DNA of 64,000 nt from Planctomycetota bacterium (GTDB lineage: Bacteria > Planctomycetota > SZUA-567 > H5-PLA8): the NCBI GenBank assembly GCA_015075375.1, contig JABTUM010000001.1, positions 1,421,201 to 1,485,200 on the forward strand, given 5' to 3'. Positions 54,433 to 62,766 of this stretch are shown here, one piece after another (position 1 is the first letter of the stretch; the number at the start of each line of letters is the position of its first letter). The translations under genes and the position numbers were made by a program. The notes under the pieces were generated by a model. It made no database searches. It saw nothing but the letters and a program-made list of their open reading frames with translations, and was not told where the DNA came from.

Positions 54433-54912
54433 TCATGTCTGGATCACGAATGCCGCACGCTCTTCGGCTTTCGCCAAGATCATTTCTCTAACATTTACCA
54501 TTGCAGCCTTTTTCTGTTGCTTAATCATCTCGGAACATACCTCGTCAGGCAGCTCGTCCCATTGAACCACTATTCCCTTTGGGACCTTTCGAACAATTTG
54601 CCCATCCTCTTGTCGGATCAATGTTACGGACTCAGCGACACACTCGGTGCTTGACACTTTCTTGTAGGTGGTCTGTATGCCAAGGACGTTTGTCTTGAAG
54701 GCATCGATCATTTTCCGAAGGAGCGCCCTTATGGGATTCAACTTCCCATTGAGCCACGCCACCATATCGGCCACAAGTTTTCCAATTTGGTGGCCGCAGT
54801 ATTGCTTCAACCATGGAATGACGTGTTCCGTGAAGAATTCAACAATCCATGGCCAAAAGGCAGTGGCAAGCGCTGCAGTTATGATCAGAATGCCTATCGT
54901 TACGGGATCCAT
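54433..54912 (-). CDS. Membrane-anchored protein with shared C-terminal module (copy B)
   Basis: An N-terminal hydrophobic helix (TIGILIITAALATAFWPWIV) is followed by amphipathic helices and, at ~80-142, the module AESVTLIRQEDGQIVRKV, VVQWDELPDEVCSEMI and AAMVNVRE. It pairs with the 153-aa protein just downstream; the two share LPDEVCSE exactly and similar spacing. The final ~15 residues (AKAEERAAFVIQT) are helical. No known family. Confidence 0.65.
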   Translation of the reverse strand: MDPVTIGILIITAALATAFWPWIVEFFTEHVIPWLKQYCGHQIGKLVADMVAWLNGKLNPIRALLRKMIDAFKTNVLGIQTTYKKVSSTECVAESVTLIRQEDGQIVRKVPKGIVVQWDELPDEVCSEMIKQQKKAAMVNVREMILAKAEERAAFVIQT

Positions 54913-54933
54913 CTTTGATCACCCTCCGCTTCA

Positions 54934-56538
54934 TTACTTCGGCGTGTAAAGCAGACGTACCTGTTCTTTGTCTCCGGAGTGTATGAAATCGCTGCTGATC
55001 GCCTCTGGCGTCGCGTCCCACTTTGGATCAAGTGGTAGGGGTAGCGTGTATTTCACGGCCTGCTCGTCTTCGTGTACGAGGAAATTGAGGTTGTACTCAA
55101 CTTTGTCGGCCGAGATCTTGCTGATCTGTAACTCTACGCGCAGTATTGGCTCCAACGGTGTTCCGGCTGGCGACTGCTGTTCCCCAAGCATCCTTCGCGC
55201 AATAGGCCCGGCCAACGATTTGGGGATTTGGAAGTGCTCGGCGGACCAGTTCGTCAGTGTCGCGCTGGAGGCATAGGCCACATCCTGCATTTGCGGGTCT
55301 TCCTGGACACGCGCCGCCATGGATTGCAGACGCTCCGGGCTTGCCTCCTGGACCTCCGCGTAGCCTCCGTCCTCGATCCACTCTTGGAGTTCGACCACGC
55401 GCATCATGGTCCGCGGATGGGCTTGACCCCAGACATCGTTAAGTTCTAAAAGTCGATCAAATGTGCTGACGTCCATGCGGGTACGATAGCGTTCCACTTG
55501 CTCCAGCAAAGGCCGCGTCCGCATTCGCGGGTAGAATCTCAACGGATAGCCCGTCATCTTCAGCATGGCACGCAAGACCGTTTCACGGTCCTGGCAGGCC
55601 AGCAGTCCCGCGCGGTCAGCCGTGAACTCGGAGCGGCGCATCCAGGCGTACAGTGCTGATAAGAGTGTTGTGTTTGCCAATAGGCTGCTTAGTCCGAAGG
55701 TCAGATAAGATGCGGCCCCGGCTGCCCCAGCTATTAGCTGGGCCAACATCCCGTACTTCGCGTGGCCGGCGAGTATATGTCCCATCTCATGGCCGAGAAC
55801 GAATTTGAGTTCTTGACGATCTAGGCAGTTCAGCGCGCCTGAGTGGAGCACGATGATGGGCTCGTCGGCGCCTGTGGTGTAAGCGTTGAGCCCGCCTTCC
55901 ATGACGTAGAGTTCGGGCTGGTTGCGAATATCCAGACTGTCGCAGACTTCTTGAAGGCAGGTAAACGCCCAAGGCAGTGAGGTCTCGGTTACGTGGAGCG
56001 CGCCAGCCAGGAGTTCGAGTTCCAGCGGGCGCTTGTGAGCGTGGTCCAGGTATGGACCTAGCACGTTATCAACGCCAGGAACCATCCGCAGTTTCGACAA
56101 GTAGGCTCGGTCCGATGGATGCTCGAAGACGGGTGAGGTGAGCCCCTTCAAACGCTTTGGCACAGGTCGATGCAAGGCGTGGTAGTTCGCGATTACCTTC
56201 GTGATGGTCGTAACAACAGCCCCAGGCGGCCGTGACAGTAATTCTTTGACAGTTGCTGTGGGCTTGTCCAATCCAGGCAACATGCCATCGAAGGCCAAGT
56301 TGCATTCCCGCGTAAAGTCCGCATGAATCCCCAATACCTGGAGATACTGACCCGCCACACCATTCAAACGGCCGGATTCCAGCTTAGCGGCGAGAAGCAG
56401 ATAACTTGCAATCGTCAGTATTTCCGCTTCGGTAAGGCGAGCCTCGACTACCCACCGACGAGCTTCCGTTTGCGCAGCAGGCGTTCCCAATTCGACGCTT
56501 TGAAAGAATCGATTGGCGGCTTCCTTGGCTGATAGCAT
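54934..56538 (-). CDS. M48-family metallopeptidase with C-terminal shared module
   Basis: Residues 1-70 are helical (AEILTIASYLLLAAKLESG). The M48 core has HEMGH at 250-254 and the third ligand Glu304 in RRSEFTADRAG, with two hydrophobic segments (LIAGAAGAASYLTFGLSSLL) between them. M48 enzymes such as HtpX and BepA act on membrane or envelope proteins. The last ~80 residues (LQISKISADKVEYNLNFLV; PEAISSDFIHSGDKEQVRLL) match the terminal module of the next three proteins. No secretion signal is seen at the N-terminus, so the active site probably faces the cytoplasm. Confidence 0.82.
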   Translation of the reverse strand: MLSAKEAANRFFQSVELGTPAAQTEARRWVVEARLTEAEILTIASYLLLAAKLESGRLNGVAGQYLQVLGIHADFTRECNLAFDGMLPGLDKPTATVKELLSRPPGAVVTTITKVIANYHALHRPVPKRLKGLTSPVFEHPSDRAYLSKLRMVPGVDNVLGPYLDHAHKRPLELELLAGALHVTETSLPWAFTCLQEVCDSLDIRNQPELYVMEGGLNAYTTGADEPIIVLHSGALNCLDRQELKFVLGHEMGHILAGHAKYGMLAQLIAGAAGAASYLTFGLSSLLANTTLLSALYAWMRRSEFTADRAGLLACQDRETVLRAMLKMTGYPLRFYPRMRTRPLLEQVERYRTRMDVSTFDRLLELNDVWGQAHPRTMMRVVELQEWIEDGGYAEVQEASPERLQSMAARVQEDPQMQDVAYASSATLTNWSAEHFQIPKSLAGPIARRMLGEQQSPAGTPLEPILRVELQISKISADKVEYNLNFLVHEDEQAVKYTLPLPLDPKWDATPEAISSDFIHSGDKEQVRLLYTPK

Positions 56539-56564
56539 CCGCTAGCTGTCCCTTTCTTGCCCAA

Positions 56565-56855
56565 TCATATGTGAGTGACGGGATCTACCGCGCCTGGTCC
56601 GAAATGTCCGTCCAGCGCGTCAGGTATCCCATCGCTATCAAAGTCTCGTTGCATTGCTTGGGGGTCGTTTCGACCCCAGGAAGACTTCAGTCCGACCGCA
56701 CTTGGTGAGGTAGCCACTAGGCCTTCCAGCACGCCATATGCTGGGTACGGCACTCCAGCCCCAAAGAGCGCGCAATACAGCATCGACTCTATGGCTTCTA
56801 CATGTTCAGCGGCGCTAGCTGCTGATGGTTTGGAGTTGTCGAATGAACTATTCAT
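56565..56855 (-). CDS. Small protein with calcium-loop-like C-terminus
   Basis: The ATG overlaps the previous gene's TGA (ATGA), so translation is coupled. The 96-aa product has a helical N-terminal part (AAEHVEAIESMLYCALFGAG) and a C-terminal DFDSDGIPDALDGHFGPG that resembles thrombospondin-3/EF-hand-like calcium loops. No family recognised. It lies between the coiled-coil membrane protein and the M48 peptidase. Confidence 0.55.
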   Translation of the reverse strand: MNSSFDNSKPSAASAAEHVEAIESMLYCALFGAGVPYPAYGVLEGLVATSPSAVGLKSSWGRNDPQAMQRDFDSDGIPDALDGHFGPGAVDPVTHI

Positions 56856-57301
56856 TTCAGTTCCCGCAGTCGTTCGATTTCCGCTCTCATCTTTTCCATC
56901 TCCGCCTGCTGCTGCTCCAGCAGCTTCATCATGCGCCCCTGCTGGTAAACGTCCGCGGCTTGCTCCGCCATCGACTGTTCGGCCTGTACCTGTCCGAGCC
57001 CGTTGTTCGGCGGCGGCGGTGTAAAGCTGAACCCCGGACTCGCTACCGCACCGGGCACCCCGCGCGCCGCCCGCTCTTCGTTCGCCCAGAAGGCGCCGAC
57101 GGAACCGGGTTCGTAATTCTCACTCTCGAACGTGCGGTACGGTGCGGCTCCGCCGTTCGTCTGAGCCATGCTGTTGCCGTAGCCACCCGTACGAAAGTAA
57201 AAGAAGGCAAAGCCGAGCAGGACCCACCAGACCCAGCCCCAGTTGCTTTTCTCTTCCTCCACGTCTTCTTCGTCGTGCCTCACTCCATCGCGCTGCCGCA
57301 T
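56852..57301 (-). CDS. Membrane protein with C-terminal coiled coil, first gene of the operon
   Basis: The start at 57301 (MRQRDGVRHDEED) has GGAG upstream; the frame is open 22 codons further. An acidic N-terminus, one membrane helix (WGWVWWVLLGFAFFYF), a Gly/Pro-rich linker and a C-terminal coiled coil (EQQQAEMEKMRAEIERLREL) make up the 149 aa. It would tether a complex to the membrane. It is divergent from the XRE regulator, with 165 nt between them. Confidence 0.6.
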   Translation of the reverse strand: MRQRDGVRHDEEDVEEEKSNWGWVWWVLLGFAFFYFRTGGYGNSMAQTNGGAAPYRTFESENYEPGSVGAFWANEERAARGVPGAVASPGFSFTPPPPNNGLGQVQAEQSMAEQAADVYQQGRMMKLLEQQQAEMEKMRAEIERLRELK

Positions 57302-57389
57302 GGCTGTTCTCCATCGCCAAGGACGAAGCACGTCATAACGCGCATTCCCACGCACATTGAGAGGCATACCATCAGCTTCGAAAATTACA

Positions 57390-57418
57390 ATCGTGTAGTT
57401 TAACTACTTGTATCGTGT
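57390..57418. promoter_or_regulatory. Operator-like dyad between the divergent XRE gene and the M48/AAA operon
   Basis: GTAGTT T AACTAC (57395-57407) is a perfect 6+1+6 palindrome. A direct repeat ATCGTGT occurs at 57390-57396 and 57412-57418, 22 bp apart (about two helical turns). The region is AT-rich compared with its surroundings. An XRE dimer binding here could control both transcripts. Confidence 0.45.
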
Positions 57419-57466
57419 GTGTGCACCTGTTCCTGCCCGGATCGATTCCGTGCGAGGAGGGGTGTC

Positions 57467-57874
57467 ATGCCGAGACAGGCGAAGGCCCGGAGGAAAAAGT
57501 CCGCCCTGCACCGTGCAGCAGTCGTGAAGCACTTCGGGCGGCGGGTCCGGGAACTGCGAGTTGGTCAGGGCATGAAACAGGCGGACCTGGCGCGCCGGGC
57601 CGCGTTCAGCATTAGCTACATGACGCGGCTGGAGAACGGGGATACAGAGCCGGGACTGGAATTGGTCTTGCGGATCGCCGAAGCGCTGGGCGTCGCCGCT
57701 CACGAACTCATTCAGGAAACGTCCGGCGATGTTTGGCCACAGATGGAAGCTCAAGCGCGACTGCGTTTGGAAGCCATCCTTAAACGGCGTGATCGCGACG
57801 CGCTCGCAGCCGTGTTACCGGTTCTCGCGCTTGCCGAGGAAGCCTCCGCGCGCCGCGAGAAGCGTGAGGGCTAA
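57467..57874 (+). CDS. XRE-family transcription regulator
   Basis: The start at 57467 (MPRQAKARRKK) has GAGGAGG upstream. Residues ~25-85 are a lambda-repressor-like HTH (RELRVGQGMKQADLARRAAFSIS and TRLENGDTEPGLELVLRIAEAL, quoted in two parts). The remaining ~45 residues are helical and probably mediate dimerisation. It is divergent from the M48/AAA operon and is the natural candidate for its repressor. Confidence 0.85.
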   Translation: MPRQAKARRKKSALHRAAVVKHFGRRVRELRVGQGMKQADLARRAAFSISYMTRLENGDTEPGLELVLRIAEALGVAAHELIQETSGDVWPQMEAQARLRLEAILKRRDRDALAAVLPVLALAEEASARREKREG

Positions 57875-58570
57875 CCAATCAATTACTCTGTTGGGCGCGA
57901 ACTTGTCATCTCCGAGCCCATTCCTACCAGGAAGTTACTTCAGTCTGTCGCGCCTTGCGCGAGAACCGTACGGGAAAGCGTGCAGATGCTGCGAACTGAA
58001 TACCGGGGGGGGGGCCCGTATTCCATGAAATCGAGCACCAGGATCTCCGCCAATACTCGGATTCGGTTTACTTGCAGTACACCAATCTGCTGATGGCATG
58101 GTATTGAGACCAGAAGACGGCGTACCCATATTGAAAACAGGATATCCATACGCGGGCACGATGGTGCTCCCCCTTCTTTCGTGGCGTTGAATTGCCCCCT
58201 TAATTTTTATAGTCCTGGTCGCGGCGCAATGCATTGCCGGCGACGACCACGTCGACACCGAAATGTGCCAAAGTTTTGTCCTTGTCCTGACAAGAAAGGC
58301 ACCGGTAATATGGAAAGGAGGATGCTTGGCCGCTTTGCTGTTTCAGACGACTGCCCTTGTGTCCTGGCACCCCCAACACTCAAAGCAATCCTCAAGAATA
58401 GAGAAGACAGTGCGGCGCGCATGCAGTCAGTGCGCAAGCCTGATTCGAGAAAAGAGGCCGCGTTACCGGCCGCTGTGAACGATGCACCTGCATTTCTGAC
58501 GAAAAAGCTTGGCCATGCCCTTGGCCTTGCAATGGGGGGCATTTATTTCGCTGTGCATTGTATTCATTTC
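57875..58570. other. Interval without a supported gene; contains a G10 run
   Basis: About 700 nt. A plus-strand frame here (58310-58684) encodes two hydrophobic segments but has a badly spaced ribosome site and overlaps the DUF2293-like gene. A run of ten G at 58005-58014 stands out. I see no RNA gene or terminator. Confidence 0.4.
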
Positions 58571-59236
58571 TTATGCGCGGTGCTTACTGATGAAGGCTTT
58601 GGCTACGAAGTTGGCTTCTTGTTTGGACTCCTTGTGTTGATCTCCGGTCAGAACACCCTCTTGGTCCGCTTGGATTTCACGTAATCGATCTTCGTAATTC
58701 GTAAAGTGGTGCCGGATGTGGGCGATGGTGGCCAATTCTGCCTTCTGAGCCAGATCAAGCGTCTGTGTGCGCGCAACGGTGCCTGCACCTACTCTGCAAG
58801 CGTGTGCGGCGACATCGTTCGCAATCTTTTCTGCAAGAGGCAGATATTGGGGCGCGAAGCTTAAATACCGAAGCACTTCTTCCTTGAACTCTGCCTGATA
58901 CTTCGTTTCCTTCCGTAGGCGCCCCTTCGCTCCCTCAGCGCGCTGCTTCACCCGCTTTGATTCAGTTGCAGCTGCCAGTTCTTTGGCTTTTTGAATATTC
59001 GCCTGTGGTGCGTAGAGACCTTTAGCTTGGTAGACTTTCATTCTGGAATTTAACTTCAACAAGATCCAATGCGGCCCTAGTTCTTTCGACTTTCGAGTCA
59101 GGAAGGGACTCCCGCTCGGAAGGAATTCCCAGTCCGGAGGAATTCTTAACTCCGCGTTGTCCCTGCACGCCCTAACATAGCCGGGCCGTAATTCAAAGAC
59201 TTCTCTTGATTGAAGCGCTTTCGGTTCTGCGCTCAT
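58571..59236 (-). CDS. DUF2293-like protein
   Basis: The start at 59236 (MSAEPKALQ) follows GGAGGAAGG. The C-terminal ~100 residues contain AHACRVGAGTVARTQ and IAHIRHHFTNYEDRL, which resemble DUF2293 proteins. The N-terminal half includes WILLKLNSRMKVYQAKGLYAP and a very basic segment. The function of the family is unknown. GC content is close to 50% here. Confidence 0.55.
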   Translation of the reverse strand: MSAEPKALQSREVFELRPGYVRACRDNAELRIPPDWEFLPSGSPFLTRKSKELGPHWILLKLNSRMKVYQAKGLYAPQANIQKAKELAAATESKRVKQRAEGAKGRLRKETKYQAEFKEEVLRYLSFAPQYLPLAEKIANDVAAHACRVGAGTVARTQTLDLAQKAELATIAHIRHHFTNYEDRLREIQADQEGVLTGDQHKESKQEANFVAKAFISKHRA

Positions 59237-59377
59237 TGTTCCTTCCTCCATTTACCTTCTGATTAAAGACCACTTCAAGCTTGGAGCCCACGTCTCGGAA
59301 CTGTGTTCGCGCGGCATGCCCAGCCCGCGCGGGTGGTGTTGTCACGAACGCATTGCGCCCCTGGTAGGGCGCGAGGG

Positions 59378-59554
59378 TCACGAGACCAACTGGCGATTCA
59401 GGTTCGCGCGGATCGATAGCAGCCTGGTTTCATCGCGGACGAACGTGGGACACGACGGCTCCGCAGAGGGCTTGCCCCAATTATGGGTTCCCGTGCTAGC
59501 GGGGTCTGCCACCAGCGCGACTTGATTCGCGACGGACGATTCGATGTCCTTCAT
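59378..59554 (-). CDS. Possible 58-aa protein
   Basis: ATG 59554 has GGAGGAAGG upstream, the same ribosome-site sequence as the neighbouring DUF2293-like gene. The frame MKDIESSVANQVALVADPAS... runs 58 codons. No family recognised and codon use is not decisive. Confidence 0.35.
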   Translation of the reverse strand: MKDIESSVANQVALVADPASTGTHNWGKPSAEPSCPTFVRDETRLLSIRANLNRQLVS

Positions 59555-59657
59555 GGCCCTTCCTCCGTGTCTGGCTCGCCACGGATCGCCGCGGCGGATT
59601 ACGTGAGGAAAAGCAAGCGCCAGTCCGGACATGCTTGCAGCTTCCGGACGCCGGAAG

Positions 59658-59687
59658 ACATCGGCGGACATCGGCGGACATCGGTGG
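59658..59687. repeat. Short tandem repeat, three 10-bp units
   Basis: Three copies of ACATCGGYGG (third copy with T) follow directly on a 7-bp hairpin (CTTCCGG/CCGGAAG, 59641-59657). The remainder of 59555-59769 holds no supported gene. Confidence 0.5.
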
Positions 59688-59769
59688 GCACCTTCGATTT
59701 TTTTGATGGTCAAATGGGCCGGTCAAAAAAAATGTTGCCAGGTCAAATTGGCAGGGAGGCTGTCGTTAC

Positions 59770-61383
59770 CTAACTCTTGCGGTTGTGAAGTACCAACCAC
59801 TCTCGAAGAACGTACCACTCTCCGCGAGAACCGAGCTGTCGCACCACGGGCTGGCCATGGAACTTCACTTCCTTGAGCGCCTCATGAGCGCTTGATTTAT
59901 TGCTACTTGTCAGCTTAGCCAGGGTTCTGATCGGGATGCGTTGATAGTAGGGAAACCATTCCGGGATCTCCGGTGAAAGATCCAGGTTGATCCCATTTTC
60001 TAAGCGCTCCAGCAATGCCCGGTCTAACGGGTTTTTCTGGTGCATCGTAGGCATTCGATCCTTCGAAGCGAGTACCGGATCTATCCAGCGCCAGCCTTGA
60101 CCTTTCGCCTGCACAGATTCCCGTAGCAATTCAACGAACGCCTCGACACCCTTGGAAGGCCATTGCTGAAGTTCCCTCGCGATGAAAACCCTATTGCTTA
60201 GCGAACTCAACTGGGAGGCGCTGACTACGGTCCCTTCTCTGCGCCAAGCGAGGATCTCATCGTGGAGCTGTGCATGCCGTTGCTTCGCGTCCAATGGAGA
60301 CCATTCACGCCAATCCGGCTCGGCATACCCGCTGAATAAGGCCAGCAAGCGCAAGGCGCGCAAGCGCTCCCGTTCTGTCCCGCCGGTGACAAGGGCTCGC
60401 AAGCCGGGGTCGGTTAGGCTCTGGACTTGCTCTGCCACCGAGGTCGGCTTCGCGGTCCCGCCCATCAGTTCATGGACCAGCCGCATGATGGCCTTTCGCT
60501 TGGGATCATCGCCGCCCACGGCCTTGGCTCCCACACACCGCTCCAGGTCGGCCGATACCTCCGCGACGGGTCGCGACGGCATCCCGGATGCCGCGACTGG
60601 TAATTCAGGCGACCCGGTAAACCCTACCGCACGCGGCAAGAGCTTCCCGAACCGCTCCGTGACCTTCAGCAGTTCACGGCCTGACAACCCGCTGCGGGTC
60701 CAGAGCAGCAGCAAAGCGGTCTTGCGTTTGCCGAGTCCTTCCGCTGGATCCGCCAGGACGGCCATCAATCGTGGATCGGTAGTCTCAACCGGCCTGTCGG
60801 CGTGCCAGTCCAGAAACGCGCGCCAGAAGGCGGGAAGCTGCTCGGCCTCTTCGCGCCGAGAGCATTCGTCGGCCAGCGTCGGGAGGTCGCCGGACCAAAA
60901 GGCCGTGTAACTGGCCAAATGGATCTGCTCGACCTTCACTAAAGCAGCCGGCAACTTGCCGGGATACTTCATTTGGGTCAGGTAGGCGCACGTCCATTCC
61001 CGCTCGGGTCCCATACCACCGCCGACGGGGTTCCACGCGGCGGACAGCGCGCCTGCGGTCCAGGCTCGGAGGTTTTGGGCGAAGCCCGCCGGAACGGTCC
61101 GTAATGATTCGTGATAAAACATCAGCGCTTCGAAGCGATTCTTGGGCGGCTACTCCAGAATCGGGGCCGGCCATGCCAGATCGTCTTTAAAGCGGCGGTA
61201 CGACGAAGAACTAAACACGTAGGCTAAGGGCTCGGAGACGATCGGCCGCAGCGCGTGGCCCAAGCTCCAGGCTGCGGCCCAGAATTGAGGGTCAGGAGCA
61301 GAGGCTTTCTGGCTCAACCCTCTCGTGGCCGAGACGGCCCGTCGCAGCGCCCTGCCTAGGTCTTTGATTTGGATTCGGAGCAC
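59770..61383 (-). pseudogene. ~530-codon gene of unknown function interrupted by an in-frame TAG
   Basis: From GTG 61383 a 77-codon frame ends at a TAG (61150-61152). The same frame then continues without another stop for 459 codons to 59770; its first ATG (61122) has no ribosome site. This suggests one gene with a nonsense change or programmed readthrough. The larger part is helical and ends in a winged-helix-like segment (IRTLAKLTSSNKSSAHEALK; GQPVVRQLGSRGEWYVLREW). This could be a replication or DNA-binding protein; the family is not recognised. A perfect palindrome lies 57 nt upstream. Confidence 0.55.
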
Positions 61384-61439
61384 GCCAGTGTCATACCGCA
61401 GGCGCGCTTCTCTTCATGTGCCAATTTGCTCACGCAGGA

Positions 61440-61465
61440 ACCCTAGCGCAAATTTGCGCTAGGGT
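61440..61465. promoter_or_regulatory. Perfect 26-bp palindrome
   Basis: The half-site ACCCTAGCGCAAA is followed at once by its exact reverse complement with no spacer. It lies upstream of the interrupted gene and near the recombinase remnant. It could be a high-affinity operator, a resolution site or a replication/partition site. Confidence 0.8.
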
Positions 61466-61869
61466 CACCGGCAGCCCAGATTGCACTGCCCCCTCCTTAT
61501 ATAGGAGGCAATCCGCCGTACCGGTTCAGCAGCGCCGGGGGAACGGTCACTGGGCAGCCGCACGCCTCGCACACTACCGCCAGCACGGCCTTGGCTTCGT
61601 ATCGCCGCATGGGCCGCCCCACCGCACGCCAGCGTCCGGCGGAGACTTGGCGCCAGGACTGCGGTGTCAACCTAGCGAGCAGCAGGGTGAATAAGGACGC
61701 ATGACCGCATTGGGGGGCAGCGGAACACCCCCGTGCGCTTCCTTCTATTGGACATAACGGGGGCTCCTGAGTGGGGTAGCTGGGCGTGCCATTAACATCA
61801 GATTTCGGTACGAAGGGGAATTTCACTACAAACGCCGGACCGGATGGGAGTTACAGGCGCTAAGCCCTA
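61466..61869. other. Interval between the palindrome and the recombinase remnant
   Basis: About 400 nt with only a weak minus-strand frame (61497-61826) that ends in CEACGCPVTVPPALLNRYGG but has no ribosome site. Nothing else can be supported. Confidence 0.35.
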
Positions 61870-62494
61870 TTATGGGACGCGTTTCCTCTGGCTTGCCGAT
61901 TCCTGCTGCCTTAGAAGCCGGGCCACAGTGGATTTCGAGAGGCCCACCTGCTCGGCAATGGTACGCAGGGGCAATCCGGACTGGCGTAACTCCAGGATGG
62001 TCCCCATGTCTATGGGTTTGGGGGGCCGCCCCAGCACCCTGCCCTCGGCCCGCGCCCTTGCCAGCCCGGCCATCACCCGGCTCGCGGATCAGGCTCCGTT
62101 CCAGTTCGGCCACGGCCGCGCAGATCGTGAAGACCATCCGCCCCATCGGCGTGCCGGTGTCGATCGACTCTTGCAGGCTCACGAAGTCGATCCCCAGCAC
62201 GCGGAATTCTTCGAGCGCCGACAACAGGTGCGTCGTGCTGCGTGGAAACCGATCGAAACGCCAGACCAGGACCACGCCGAATGCACCCTTCTTAGCATCG
62301 GCCATCAAGCGGTCCAGCGTCGGCCGCGACGCCTTCGCACCGCTGACGCCCTCGTCCACGTACTCGTGGGCGATCTTCCAGCCGCGACGCTGGGCATACG
62401 CGCGCAGTTCTCGGGTCTGGTTGCGGGCCGTCTGCTCACCCGTCGAAACGCGGGCGTAAATCGCGACGCGTAGCGCCGCCGAATGGCGGGCCAT
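61870..62494 (-). pseudogene. Serine recombinase (resolvase family), frameshifted
   Basis: AGGAGG precedes the ATG at 62494. The N-terminal catalytic domain is intact: IYARVSTGEQTARNQ with the nucleophile Ser, DEGVSGAKASRPTLDRLM, and TGTPMGRMVFTICAAVAELE. After ELERSLIRE the frame shifts by one base (an extra C at ~62,077-62,083). The other frame continues naturally with RVMAGLARARAEGRVLGRPP and an HTH (LPLRTIAEQVGLSKSTVARLL) to a stop at 61870. Either a pseudogene or a sequencing error. Confidence 0.8.
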
Positions 62495-62766
62495 GAAGGC
62501 CTCCTTTTAGGTACTGGTTTGAGCGTGAAATCCGGGCGCTATATCGCAGTCATCGCCGGACCTAAATCCGAATCCGTTTTAGGGAGTACGTTAGGATACG
62601 AAATTTCAGGCCCCAGAACGAGGCCCACGGCGGTCGAATTTGCGAACCGTCCGCGCGCCGCAAATCCAGGCCACGTCGCCCAACCTCGCGGGCACAGCGT
62701 CTCGCGAACATCATGCGCGGAAAATCTATGGAGAAAAGGGATCGCGTGCCCGTGCGCGCCGATCGA

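Noticed and set aside
58310..58684. Plus-strand frame with two hydrophobic segments
   Set aside because: AGGAGG runs directly into an ATG with no spacing and the 3' part overlaps the DUF2293-like gene on the other strand.
61497..61826. 109-codon minus-strand frame ending in CEACGCP
   Set aside because: No ribosome site, mostly low-information sequence, and it lies behind a frameshifted gene; perhaps a gene remnant.
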